From Arthrobacter_D sp015752045 (GTDB lineage Bacteria > Actinomycetota > Actinomycetes > Actinomycetales > Micrococcaceae), in contig NZ_JADOUS010000006.1 of the NCBI RefSeq assembly GCF_015752045.1, positions 1 to 64,000 on the forward strand: DNA of 64,000 nucleotides, given 5' to 3'. Below, one piece after another: positions 1 to 11,241 of the stretch (its first letter is position 1; the number at the start of each line of letters is the position of its first letter). The notes under the pieces are model-generated. The model saw nothing but the letters and a program-made list of their open reading frames with translations. It had not been told where the DNA came from and made no database searches. The position numbers and the translations under genes were made by a program.

Positions 1-96
1 ACTTCACCAACTACAGACTCCGCTGCCTACTCGCTGCCGGCGGCCACCGCCCCTACCGCGCGAAACGAACCAACCACGCCTAAATGCGAAGGGCCC
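1..96 (+). mobile_element. Right end of an ISL3-like insertion sequence (partial)
   Basis: The first 83 bases encode a transposase C-terminus. Directly after its stop lies AAATGCGAAGGGCCC, whose reverse complement begins GGGCCCTTCGCATTT and resembles the terminal inverted repeats of ISL3-family elements from memory. The element therefore probably ends near base 96, with the rest left of the window. No target duplication can be tested because only one end is present. Confidence 0.5.
3..83 (+). CDS. ISL3-family transposase, C-terminal fragment
   Basis: Only the last 26 residues are in the window. They read FTNYRLRCLLAAGG followed by a basic tail ending TNHA and a TAA stop. The N-Y-R-x-R-x-L-L-x-A-G pattern is the usual C-terminal block of ISL3 (DDE) transposases. 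The gene is cut by the window edge, not necessarily broken. The family call rests on a short stretch and is moderate. Confidence 0.5.
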   Translation, partial: FTNYRLRCLLAAGGHRPYRAKRTNHA

Positions 97-620
97 TATT
101 ACTTCGCCAAACCCCTGACCGCGGAAAACTGCGGGCCGTGGGTCGATTCATTTACCCCGCACCTGCATCGGTCGCCCATCCAAACGTCCTTGGGCGCCTT
201 GGCGTATCACTGGCAGTTCGCCCGCCTCGCCGCCCCGCATCCGCTTGATGTCGAACAATGCCCGCTGACACGCTTCATCCGCCGCCCCGCCATCGACCCC
301 GAAGCCAGTCGCGATGCTGGCTCTGAAGCCGCTTGGGAAATCGAGACCGCCCCGGAGATCGAGGCCGACACCGAAATCGAAGCATGGCATGCACTGCAAC
401 ACGCGCCCCAAGGTATGCATGCTGTCTCCAGCCGCTTACTCATCGACTGGCTCACACATCAGATCTATCCCCCCACACAGCAGGACCTCCGGCCCCAAGC
501 CCGCCTTCTACCCTTCTAAAAACCATGGACAAACATAATGTCGAGCGGGATATCGCCGCCGCGAAGCCCATCACCGCGCTGATGCTGCGACCCTAGGGGG
601 CGTCGTCGCGACCGGCCGGG
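97..620. other. Region without a convincing gene
   Basis: This stretch looks less GC-biased than the rest of the window. One plus-strand frame is open from base 1 to the stop at 519; within it a TTG at 190 could start a 109-residue protein, but there is no Shine-Dalgarno sequence and I recognise no family. It may be the remnant of a gene interrupted by the insertion sequence. Bases 520-620 hold nothing recognisable. Confidence 0.4.
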
Positions 621-1022
621 TCAGGCGCTGGCCGGGTGCTCGTGTTCGCCGGCGTCGCTCTGCAGCCACGCCACCGCGAGATGGCGGGAGGTGAAGAACC
701 GCGTGGGGCACGGCGGGGAGTTCACCCCGAGGAAGAAGTTGGCGATCATCCTGTCGACGGGGGAGGAGCCCAGGAGCGCGATCCGCGATGCGGCGCAGGG
801 GATGGCGAAGACCGCCCGCGCGTCGCGCGTCACCGTTCTCGTGGTCTCCATGTCCACCAGCATGGGGTGGCCTTGCGCCTCGGCGAGGGAGTCGACCGCC
901 TGCATGGCCGCCTCGGCATCCGTGGCGGTGATGGTGCAGTCCCTGTCCCACGCCAGGTGGAGGATGCCGTTCGGCAGGAGTTCCAGGCTTGCTTTGTCGC
1001 CGTCGATTCGTCGTGCGGGCAT
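621..1022 (-). CDS. SpoIIAA-like / STAS-SEC14-type small protein (DUF7793-like)
   Basis: A 133-residue soluble protein with an alternating beta/alpha pattern typical of SpoIIAA-like folds. It opens with a beta-hairpin (LELLPNGILHLAW, about residues 12-24), followed by an acidic helix and the strand MLVDME near residue 54. The later block ALLGSSPVDRMIANFF is typical of the family, which is common in Arthrobacter and usually annotated STAS/SEC14. Its biochemical role is unknown; anti-sigma or stress signalling is only inferred from the fold. The ATG has a strong ribosome site, AGGAGG, six bases upstream. A divergent relative lies at 44725-45216. Confidence 0.75.
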   Translation of the reverse strand: MPARRIDGDKASLELLPNGILHLAWDRDCTITATDAEAAMQAVDSLAEAQGHPMLVDMETTRTVTRDARAVFAIPCAASRIALLGSSPVDRMIANFFLGVNSPPCPTRFFTSRHLAVAWLQSDAGEHEHPASA

Positions 1023-1094
1023 GCGGGCCTCCTGAGCAGACCGCTGATACCTTCCGGGCCGGCCGGCCCTGGGTTCACCCCGTGAGACCGAGGA

Positions 1095-1880
1095 TCAGCG
1101 AGCTCCCATCGTAGCGAAATATCCGGGGATGCCGGTGGTCCCTTCGCCGCCCATCGGCACGGCCTCGATGGTGACCGGCCCGTCGGCCAGCACCTTCCAG
1201 GCTTCCTCGGGGAACGCCGCCCGGCGTTCCCCCGGGCCGAAATGGCCGGGTACGGGGATGCCGCCGATGGCCTTGCGCAGCGGGAGCGGAATGCTGCCCC
1301 GTGTCGCGCCGAGGCTCTGCATGTAGGAGAGCGGGTTGCCGCGGTAGTTCGTCTCCGTGAGCAGGAGGCGCCCATGCCGGCCCACCACGGAGTGCAGGTT
1401 CTGCCCCAACTGCTCACGCTGCCGACCCCGCAGGACATGGAAGACGCCGCGGACGAACACGTTCATGTCGCCGTATTCCTCATGCAGCATATGACCGGTG
1501 CCGGGGTCGGTCAGGTCGAGCGTGCGGAAGGAGATGGCGCCGATACCGCCGGTCTCCTGTCGGGCCCGCTGCACGGCACTCTCCGCGATGTCCACGCCGA
1601 CGGCGGTGGGGAACCCGGCCGCGAGCCAGCGTGTCCACCGTCCGTTCCCGCACCCGACGTCGAGGACCGGGAGCGTGAAGTCCATGGAGGCCTCCATGAC
1701 GCGCGTGTACTGCTCCGCCTCCGGCCCGATGTCCGCGTCCCAGAGCACCTCGCCCTGTGTGCCGGTCGTGCGGACGCCGCTCCAGTAGCCCTCCCACGCC
1801 GTCGCCGGGTCCCGGGGAGTGCGCCGGGCCAGGCGCGCGACCTCGGGCACCATCAGGAGTTGACCGATGATTCGCAACAT
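1095..1880 (-). CDS. Class I SAM-dependent methyltransferase
   Basis: A 261-residue protein with SAM-binding motif I, VLDVGCGNGRW, near residues 67-77, and motif II, GVDIAESA, about 20 residues later. After motif I comes a strand-helix pattern and an acidic LLLTETNY segment, consistent with a small-molecule methyltransferase of the Methyltransf_25 type. The substrate cannot be predicted. I chose the ATG at 1880 over an upstream in-frame ATG because the extra 37 residues look like leader sequence and the preceding 140 bp form a divergent promoter region with the next gene. That region holds two DnaA-box-like 9-mers (1902-1910 reverse, one mismatch; 1926-1934, two mismatches). Confidence 0.75.
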   Translation of the reverse strand: MLRIIGQLLMVPEVARLARRTPRDPATAWEGYWSGVRTTGTQGEVLWDADIGPEAEQYTRVMEASMDFTLPVLDVGCGNGRWTRWLAAGFPTAVGVDIAESAVQRARQETGGIGAISFRTLDLTDPGTGHMLHEEYGDMNVFVRGVFHVLRGRQREQLGQNLHSVVGRHGRLLLTETNYRGNPLSYMQSLGATRGSIPLPLRKAIGGIPVPGHFGPGERRAAFPEEAWKVLADGPVTIEAVPMGGEGTTGIPGYFATMGAR

Positions 1881-2024
1881 AGGTCGAGGGTACAGACGGT
1901 CCGTGGACAACAGGGTCAACCAAGGATTTCCACAGGACGCGCCCAATCGGCCCGCGGGTCGGGGTGGCCTGCCTATGCTGGCCGTTGCCATGACCGTCGT
2001 GGCAGTGTAGAGGATGGGGACTCC

Positions 2025-4268
2025 ATGCGGCGCGACATGCTGCTCGCCGCCGACCGGCGCCGCGGTGAGCAGTGGGGCCCTACGCGGGTCCTGACCGCCC
2101 TGATGGTGGGCCTGCTCGTCGTCTATACCGTGGGCCTCCTGCTCGGGGATCCGACGACGTTCGAGCCGTTCACCGACGGCTGGCTGTGCATCCTCACCGA
2201 GCTCGCCGCCGTGGCCCTGTGCATCACTGCCGCGGTGCGGACCCGGTTCTCCGAGCCGCAGGTCCTGCTCGGTGCCGGAGCCGTCACTGCCTACACCGCC
2301 GGGGACGCCTACTACGTCGCCTCGCTCGACGGAGTCGATTCGCTCGGTTTCACCTCCCTCGCGGACGTTCCGTACCTCGCGTTCTACCCGCTCTTGCTCG
2401 GCGCGCTCGCGGTCGTGCTCGTGCGGAAGCTTCGTGGCCTGATGTGGCCGATCCTGCTGGACAGCCTCGTCGGGGCGCTCGCGGCGGCCTCGCTCATGGT
2501 GCTGCTGCTGGCCCCGATCCTGAAGACCGGCCCGGTCGGCGGGACGGCCTTCGAGGTGGCCGTCACCGTCGCCTACCCGCTCCTCGACCTGCTGCTGGTC
2601 ACCGCCGTCGCCGGGGTCCTGGCGTCGAAGGGCCTCGACATCGGTCCGCGCTGGCCGGTGCTGATCGCCGGGCTGATCATGTTCTCCGCCGCCGACGTCG
2701 CCTATGCGCTGGGTCTCGAGGAGTACAGCGCGGGCTCGATCATCGACGCTGGCTGGGTGATCGGGGTGGTGGCCGTCGCAGCCTGGGTCGACGGCGCGGC
2801 GGGATCAGGTCGGGCCCGCAGGAGTCGAGGTGTCCCGGAGCTCGCGGCACCCCTGGTGTCCACGGCGTCGGCCCTCGCCGTGCTCGTGGTCGGCTCCCGG
2901 CTGGACATCCCGCTGCTCGCGGTGGTCCTGGCGGCCGCCTCGCTCGGCATGGCGTCCGTGCCCCTCGCGTTCCGGAACCGGATGCTCGTGGTCCTCGCCC
3001 GGACCGACGAGCTCACGGGACTGCCGAATCGCCGCGCGCTGCTGACCGATGTCCCCGACCGGCTCACCGGTGGCCGTGGCGCCCTGTTCCTCGTCGACCT
3101 CGACCGCTTCAAGCACGTGAACGACGCCCTCGGGCACGACGTGGGGGATGCACTCCTCGTGCAGGTGGGCCGGCGCTTCCGGCGGCAACTGCGCCCCGGT
3201 GACCTGCTCGCGCGCCTCGGCGGCGACGAGTTCGCCGTCTTCCTCGGCGGCGTCACGGAGACCGAGGCCGTCGCCGCGGCGAAGCGGCTGGGAGCCGAAC
3301 TGGCCAGCCCCGTGGAGGTCGGCAGCGCGGCCCTGCAGGTGAGCGCCAGCATCGGGATCGCCCTGACGCCCCGGCACGGCACGGACATCACCCGGCTCAT
3401 GCGGAAGGCCGACATCGCCATGTTCCGCGCGAAGGCGCAGCGCAGCGGCTGCCACGTGTACGACTCGACGGACGACGACGACGGCGAACTGCGGCTGCGG
3501 ACCGTCCAGGAGATCCGCACGGCGCTCACCGAGGAGCAGTTCGAGCTGCACTACCAGCCGAAGGTCCGCCTGGCCGACCACGGGGTGACCGGAGTGGAGG
3601 CCCTCGTCCGCTGGAACCACCCCACCCGCGGCCAGCTGCCGCCGAGCGCCTTCCTGTCGCTCGTCGAGGACGCCGGCCTGATGCCGCAGCTGTCCTCGCT
3701 CGTCCTCCGACGGGCCGTGCGGCGCGTCGCCGGCTGGCGCGCGGACGGCCTGGACATCGTGGTCGCCGTGAACATGTCCGGCTCCTGCATCCTGCCGTGC
3801 CTCACGCAGGAGATCCTGACCCTGCTCGACCTGCACGGGCTGCCGGCGTCCTGCCTCATGCTCGAGATCACCGAGGACGTCCTGATGTCCACGCCCGCCG
3901 GGACCGCCGGGATCCTCGCGGAGCTGCGGGCCGCGGGCCTGCAGATCTCGATCGACGACTTCGGCACCGGGTACAGCTCCCTGGCCTACCTGCGGGACCT
4001 CCCCGTGGACGAACTGAAACTCGACCGCTCCTTCGTCACGGCGATGGGCGGCGACCCGCGTGCGGGCGCGCTCGTCGGGTCCATCATCGACATGGCGCAC
4101 AGCCTGGGCCTCCGCGTGGTCGCCGAGGGCGTCAACGGTGAGGAGACCCGGGAGGAACTGCTGAGCCGAGGCTGCGATTTCGGGCAGGGCTTCCACCTCG
4201 CCATGCCGCTCCCCGCGTCCGGCGTCGGGCCGTGGCTGGCGGCCCGCGCCGTGGCAGCAGGCCGCTGA
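2025..4268 (+). CDS. Membrane-bound GGDEF-EAL protein (cyclic di-GMP turnover)
   Basis: A 747-residue protein in three parts. Residues about 25-320 form a membrane region of roughly eight to nine hydrophobic segments, a probable sensor. A GGDEF domain follows with an intact GGDEF motif at residues 399-403 and the substrate-site block LVDLDRFKHVND. The C-terminal third is an EAL domain with EALVRW from residue 525, IDDFGTGYSS and VVAEGV, so both cyclase and phosphodiesterase sites look preserved. It should set c-di-GMP levels at the membrane; which activity dominates cannot be told. The ATG at 2025 was chosen because upstream residues in this frame lie over the opposite-strand methyltransferase. 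An orphan response regulator follows 102 bp downstream. Confidence 0.9.
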   Translation: MRRDMLLAADRRRGEQWGPTRVLTALMVGLLVVYTVGLLLGDPTTFEPFTDGWLCILTELAAVALCITAAVRTRFSEPQVLLGAGAVTAYTAGDAYYVASLDGVDSLGFTSLADVPYLAFYPLLLGALAVVLVRKLRGLMWPILLDSLVGALAAASLMVLLLAPILKTGPVGGTAFEVAVTVAYPLLDLLLVTAVAGVLASKGLDIGPRWPVLIAGLIMFSAADVAYALGLEEYSAGSIIDAGWVIGVVAVAAWVDGAAGSGRARRSRGVPELAAPLVSTASALAVLVVGSRLDIPLLAVVLAAASLGMASVPLAFRNRMLVVLARTDELTGLPNRRALLTDVPDRLTGGRGALFLVDLDRFKHVNDALGHDVGDALLVQVGRRFRRQLRPGDLLARLGGDEFAVFLGGVTETEAVAAAKRLGAELASPVEVGSAALQVSASIGIALTPRHGTDITRLMRKADIAMFRAKAQRSGCHVYDSTDDDDGELRLRTVQEIRTALTEEQFELHYQPKVRLADHGVTGVEALVRWNHPTRGQLPPSAFLSLVEDAGLMPQLSSLVLRRAVRRVAGWRADGLDIVVAVNMSGSCILPCLTQEILTLLDLHGLPASCLMLEITEDVLMSTPAGTAGILAELRAAGLQISIDDFGTGYSSLAYLRDLPVDELKLDRSFVTAMGGDPRAGALVGSIIDMAHSLGLRVVAEGVNGEETREELLSRGCDFGQGFHLAMPLPASGVGPWLAARAVAAGR

Positions 4269-4370
4269 TGGGAGCGATCATCGCGCCTCGGCCGAGGGAT
4301 CGGACAGAAAGTGCGCAGCACGGTTCCGATGCACTCGGTGCCGGCACCGACATCTGGCAGGGTGATAGCC

Positions 4371-5156
4371 ATGACTCCTGACCCCGACGCGCGTGTCGCG
4401 CTCATCATCGAAGACGACGCCGATGTGCGGCAGTTGCTGGTCATGACGCTCGGCATGAACGGCTTCATCACGATCGAGGCCGAGAACGGGCGCCAGGGCG
4501 TCGCGCTCGTCCGCGACCGGAAACCCGACCTCGTGACGCTGGACCTGAACCTCCCGGACATCGACGGCGTGGAGGTGTGCCGGCAGATCCGACCGCTGAC
4601 GGACGCCTACGTCATCATGATCACGGCGCGGCAGGACGAGATCGACCGCCTCATCGGGCTCGAGATCGGAGCCGACGACTTCGTGGTGAAACCGTTCAGC
4701 CCCCGCGAGGTCGGCGCACGGGTGAATGCGATGTTCCGCCGCCCGCGGAGCACCGTGCGGAACGTCTCCCAGCCCCTGCTGGGCACGGGCACCCCCGAGC
4801 CGCAGCCCCCGGCGGCACCGGCGGTCGAGCCGGAGCCGGTGGCGGGCATGCTGACCCATGGCGCCCTCAGCATCGACACCGAGGGCCGGATCGCCATGCT
4901 CGACGGCGTCGAGCTCCCGCTCACGCGGATCGAGTTCGACCTGCTGGCCACGCTCGTCTCCGGACCCCGCCGGGTCTGGCAGCGGGAGACCCTGCTCTCG
5001 CGGATCTGGGGTGACGGGTGGGTCAACGACCAGCACCTCGTCGAAGTGCACATCCGGAACCTGCGGAAGAAGCTGGGCGAGGACACGAAGGCCCCCCGGT
5101 TCATCCGGACGGTGCGCGGCGTCGGCTACCGGATGATGCCGCCCAGCGCCGACTGA
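4371..5156 (+). CDS. OmpR-family response regulator (orphan)
   Basis: A 261-residue regulator. The receiver has the acidic pocket (E14, D15, D16), phospho-acceptor D58 in VTLDLNLPD and the lysine of the ADDFVVKPF block. A proline/glutamate-rich linker joins it to a winged-helix DNA-binding domain ending LRKKLGED...RFIRTVRGVGYRM. There is no histidine kinase next door. Instead it follows a GGDEF-EAL gene and runs tail-to-tail into an HPt gene, its last 31 bases overlapping it. Its receiver is nearly the same as that of 16261-16986, also without a kinase. The phosphodonor may be a distant hybrid kinase or the HPt protein (inference). Confidence 0.9.
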   Translation: MTPDPDARVALIIEDDADVRQLLVMTLGMNGFITIEAENGRQGVALVRDRKPDLVTLDLNLPDIDGVEVCRQIRPLTDAYVIMITARQDEIDRLIGLEIGADDFVVKPFSPREVGARVNAMFRRPRSTVRNVSQPLLGTGTPEPQPPAAPAVEPEPVAGMLTHGALSIDTEGRIAMLDGVELPLTRIEFDLLATLVSGPRRVWQRETLLSRIWGDGWVNDQHLVEVHIRNLRKKLGEDTKAPRFIRTVRGVGYRMMPPSAD

Positions 5157-5470
5157 AAGTCCATCGCGAGGCCTCGCAGCCGCGCGATCGCGGGCCCCTG
5201 CTCGGTGGGCCTGCCCATGAGCTCCAGGGCCGTGGACGATTCCTCCGCGAGCCGGCACGCCCCCACCATGGAGGCGCTGGCGTGCAGGCTGAGCAGGGCC
5301 ACGACGGTGTCGTCCGCGGCCCGAGCGGCGAAGGCCGCCTCCACGGCGCTGATCCGCTGCGGGAGCATCTGCCCGAACATCTGCGCGAACTCCAGGGCAC
5401 CGGCCGGGTTGGAGAGTTCCTCCCCGAGGTTCTCGAGGGTCCGCGAGTCGAGCGCGGGAAGCTGTGACAC
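5126..5470 (-). CDS. HPt (histidine phosphotransfer) domain protein
   Basis: A 114-residue, all-helical protein. Residues about 20-100 form a four-helix pattern, with the candidate phosphohistidine H63 in ALLSLHASASMVGA, which resembles the HPt motif LHxLKGxAxxxGA although the usual lysine is missing. HPt proteins relay phosphate between receivers. I chose the GTG at 5470 because AGGA lies seven bases upstream and the sequence before it lacks domain character. The gene converges on and overlaps the response regulator by 31 bp, making that regulator a natural partner candidate. Confidence 0.7.
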   Translation of the reverse strand: MSQLPALDSRTLENLGEELSNPAGALEFAQMFGQMLPQRISAVEAAFAARAADDTVVALLSLHASASMVGACRLAEESSTALELMGRPTEQGPAIARLRGLAMDFQSALGGIIR

Positions 5471-5521
5471 GTCGGTCCTGTCGGTTGCTGGGCGGGAACA
5501 CTCTCCGATCGAGGCTGCCCG

Positions 5522-5549
5522 CCGGCTCCGGTGGACGGACCGGAGCCGG
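5522..5549 (-). repeat. Perfect 11-bp inverted repeat in the HPt gene leader
   Basis: CCGGCTCCGGT and its exact reverse complement are separated by six bases. It lies 52-79 bp upstream of the HPt start, so it may be an operator or leader hairpin. No T-run follows on either strand. Confidence 0.4.
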
Positions 5550-5690
5550 TGGGACGATCGCGGAGAACTGTGCTCCTGCCCTCCACTGTGACCGTCGCCG
5601 CTCAAACACGCCGTGCCCGAAGTGCGAAAGAAGACCGAAGAAAAAGCGAAGGTCGGGCGATACCGCACGCCCACGACGCCGCTCCCGGCC

Positions 5691-5716
5691 CTGCCTGCCT
5701 GCCTGCCGGCCTGCCT
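5691..5716. repeat. Short CTGC tetranucleotide repeat
   Basis: Four consecutive CTGC units, a CGG break and two more units lie just beyond the stop codon of the flavin oxidoreductase gene. It is a simple-sequence tract with possible slippage potential; no function is apparent. Confidence 0.5.
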
Positions 5717-6746
5717 ACGCGAGCATCTCCCGGACCATCGGGATCACCTTGGTGCCGTAGAGCTCGATGCTGTGCATGAGCTTCGCGTGGGGCAGCGGCC
5801 CGGCGCTGTACTTCATGTCGAAGCGGTCGATCCCGAGGGTCTGCGCGGTCGCGGCGATCTTCCGTGCGACGGTCTCCGGCGACCCGACGTACAGGGAACC
5901 GGAGTCCGCCTCGTGCTCGAACTCCTCGCGCGTCGTCGGACCCCAGCCGCGTTCCCGGCCGATGCGGTCGCGCATGATCCGGTTGTCCGGCCACAGTTCC
6001 TCGCGGGCCTGCTCGTCGGAGTCGGCGATGTAGCCGGGCGAGTGGACGCCGATGGGCAGCGTGGGCCGGCCGAGCTGGTTCAGGGCACGGTGGTACAGGT
6101 CGACGTAGGGGACGAAGCGCGCGGGGTCGCCACCGATGATCGCGAGCATCATCGGCATGCCGTAGCGGGCTGCCCGCACCACGGATTCGGGACTGCCGCC
6201 GACACCGATCCAGGTCTTCAGGCGCCCGCCCTCGGTCTTCGGGTACACCTCGTGGTCCTTCAGGCCCGGGCGGGTGGAGCCGGACCAGGTGACGGGCCCT
6301 TCCTTGATGAGCTCGGAGAAGAGGTCGAGCTTCTCCTCGAACAGCCGCTCGTAGTCGGAGAGTTCGTAGCCGAACAGCGGGAAGGACTCGGTGAAGGAGC
6401 CCCGCCCGAGGATGACCTCGGCGCGGCCGTCGGAGGCGGCGTCGAGGGTGGCGAAGCGCTGGTAGACACGGACGGGGTCATCGGAGCTGAGCACCGTCAC
6501 CGCCGAACCGAGCCGGATGCGCTCCGTCTGTCCGGCGATCGCCGCGAGGACGGTCTCCGGGGCGGAGATGGCGAAGTCGTCGCGGTGGTGCTCGCCGAGA
6601 CCGATGAAGTCGACCCCCACCTGGTCGGCGAGGACCGCCTCGGCGATCACGTTGCGGATGACCTGCGGGTAGGGGACGGGCTTGCCGTCCTCACCGCGCG
6701 TGACGTCCCCGAAGGTGTCGAGTCCGAGTTCCAGTTCGCGTGCCAT
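5715..6746 (-). CDS. LLM-class (luciferase-like) flavin-dependent oxidoreductase
   Basis: A 343-residue TIM-barrel protein of the bacterial luciferase-like family, which uses reduced FMN or F420. Visible family blocks are GLGEHH near residue 50, IRLGSAVTVLSSDDPVRV, and GRGSFTESFPLFG. The last is typical of the LLM subgroup next to alkanal monooxygenases. Substrate unknown; these enzymes often act on aldehydes, sulfonates or xenobiotics. The start at 6746 is preferred because GGAG lies eight bases upstream; an in-frame ATG at 6827 would add 27 residues without domain content. It appears to be a single-gene unit. Confidence 0.85.
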   Translation of the reverse strand: MARELELGLDTFGDVTRGEDGKPVPYPQVIRNVIAEAVLADQVGVDFIGLGEHHRDDFAISAPETVLAAIAGQTERIRLGSAVTVLSSDDPVRVYQRFATLDAASDGRAEVILGRGSFTESFPLFGYELSDYERLFEEKLDLFSELIKEGPVTWSGSTRPGLKDHEVYPKTEGGRLKTWIGVGGSPESVVRAARYGMPMMLAIIGGDPARFVPYVDLYHRALNQLGRPTLPIGVHSPGYIADSDEQAREELWPDNRIMRDRIGRERGWGPTTREEFEHEADSGSLYVGSPETVARKIAATAQTLGIDRFDMKYSAGPLPHAKLMHSIELYGTKVIPMVREMLA

Positions 6747-6852
6747 GGTGATGCTCCCGTGCTCAACGTTCGGCCCGCCCTGGGCCTGCTGGTAGAACGG
6801 GGCCCCCTCCGGCGTTATTCCATGCATATGTATCTAGTTGCGAGGGCCCAGG

Positions 6853-7896
6853 CTACCTCCGGCCGTCCTGCAGGGCCTCCGCGGCGCGGTCCGCCCGGGC
6901 GATGCTCGCCGGATCCGCGAGGTCGACGCCGGCACGTGCCGCAGCAGCCCGCGCGGCCGGGGACTTCAGGTCGGGGAGGGCGAACTGCTTGGGGGTGATC
7001 CGTGCATCCTGTGCTGCATGCGCGCGCTGGTCCCTGGCGAGCGCGGGGCCGGACAGCTCGGCGGCCTGCACCGTGGCCGTGGTCACCGCCACGGGGGCGC
7101 CCGTCAGTGCCGGGCCCATGACCGGGACGTAGCCGAGGGCGTGGCCCGCGCGGTTGGGATGGTACGAGTCGGAGATGGGGCTCGCCACGCCGTTCAGCCA
7201 TTCGACGTCGTCGCACACCGCGTGCCCCGTGAACGCCGCGGACGGGTCCCGGAAGGTGAAGCCGGCCGCGGCGGCGGCCGCCGCCGTCGTCCGGTTGAGC
7301 AGGTCCGCCGTCGCGTTGAGGCGTGCCTCCTCCGTGGGGGAGAACCAGGTGGCCGCGTTGCAGTCCTCGCCGTTGAAGACCCGCGGGTAGCCGGCCACGG
7401 TGACGGACGCCTGGGGCGCCCGGGCGCGGATCTGCCCGTACAGCGAGCCGAGGCGGCCGGGGAGCTGCCCGGTGATGATGGCCTGGGCCCGGTCGATGGC
7501 CGCGGTGCAGTTGCTCATCCACGCCGGCTTCGCGCACTCCGTCAGGACGGCGGCGAACGCGGCGTCGTTGCCGCCGACGCTCACGGACACGTACGACGTC
7601 GCCGGCGTCAGCGCACCCAGCTGGCCGGCCGCCACGTCGGGGATGGTGGCGCCGGAGCACGCGCGGAAGTCCAGGGCGTACCCCCTGGCGCTCGCGATGA
7701 GGACGGGATACGCGTGGACGGAACGCTGGCAGCTCGTCCCGTCCGCCAGGTACGTGCGCGTCCCGGTCCCCGAGGAGTACGAATCGCCGAGGGCCACGTA
7801 CGAGGCGGGCGCTGCGACGGCCGGCGGCGCGGGCACCAGGACGGCGGCCAGCAGGGCCAGGGCCGCGACGGCGGGACGGAGGCGGGGAATCGTCAT
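6853..7896 (-). CDS. Secreted SGNH/GDSL-family hydrolase (lipase/esterase)
   Basis: A 347-residue protein with a Sec signal peptide: basic start, hydrophobic core at residues 10-22, and a likely cleavage after AVA near residue 29. Block I is ALGDSYSSGTG with nucleophile S39, block III is VGGNDAAF, and block V is DSYHPNRAGH carrying the catalytic Asp and His. Cysteines in the mature part could form disulfides, as in Streptomyces SGNH lipases. About 90 residues at the C-terminus are Ala-rich and of unknown role. AGGAG seven bases upstream supports the ATG at 7896. It diverges from the glycine operon across about 220 bp. Confidence 0.85.
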   Translation of the reverse strand: MTIPRLRPAVAALALLAAVLVPAPPAVAAPASYVALGDSYSSGTGTRTYLADGTSCQRSVHAYPVLIASARGYALDFRACSGATIPDVAAGQLGALTPATSYVSVSVGGNDAAFAAVLTECAKPAWMSNCTAAIDRAQAIITGQLPGRLGSLYGQIRARAPQASVTVAGYPRVFNGEDCNAATWFSPTEEARLNATADLLNRTTAAAAAAAGFTFRDPSAAFTGHAVCDDVEWLNGVASPISDSYHPNRAGHALGYVPVMGPALTGAPVAVTTATVQAAELSGPALARDQRAHAAQDARITPKQFALPDLKSPAARAAAARAGVDLADPASIARADRAAEALQDGRR

Positions 7897-8120
7897 TGAT
7901 ACTCCTGGTACGGGTGGGGCTGTTGTGGCAACGCTAGCCTCGTGTCGGCGCCTGCGGGAGGCCTCCGACGGCGCCGCGCGCACGACCCTTCCGCCGGACC
8001 GGGGCGGCGGGGTATGGTTCCGCCCGGCGTGCCGCACCCTTTGCCTCGGCTCCGGGGCGCGCGGTACGCTGTGGGACGGCTCACATGCCGCACGACCCAA
8101 CTGAATACGCCATCGATCTG

Positions 8121-8323
8121 CAGCGGGAGAGTTCTGCCGTTGACCCACACACCGGCAGGCGCCGTAGGAGCAAATCCTCCCCAGGAATCTCTCAGGCGAA
8201 AGTACCGCTGCGGCTAGGCAACTCTGGAAAGCAGCCCCGGACGGCGTCCGGCGCTCACCGACGGTGCAAGCAGGCACGGAGCCCTGCGGAAACTCTCAGG
8301 TCCCCTACAGAGCGGGGAGGAAC
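8121..8323 (+). ncRNA. Tandem glycine riboswitch
   Basis: Two aptamer-like segments lie in series. The first (about 8121-8225) opens with GCGGGAGAG and carries the AGGAGCAA core and TCTCAGGCGAAA. The second (about 8245-8323) carries GGTGCAAGCAGG and ACTCTCAGG followed by an ACAGAGCGGGGAGG closing strand. This is the known glycine riboswitch architecture, expected to turn on gcv expression when glycine is high. It ends about 50 bp before the gcvP start. Boundaries are by eye. Confidence 0.88.
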
Positions 8324-8374
8324 CCGACCAGGCTCGCGCACGCCCGCGCACCTCATCTGACGTACGGAGTTCCC

Positions 8375-11227
<2,853 letters not shown>

Positions 11228-11241
11228 GACCACCGCCAACC

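Noticed and set aside
5691..5716. CTGC repeat as a phase-variable switch
   Set aside because: It lies after the stop codon of the neighbouring gene, outside coding and promoter regions.
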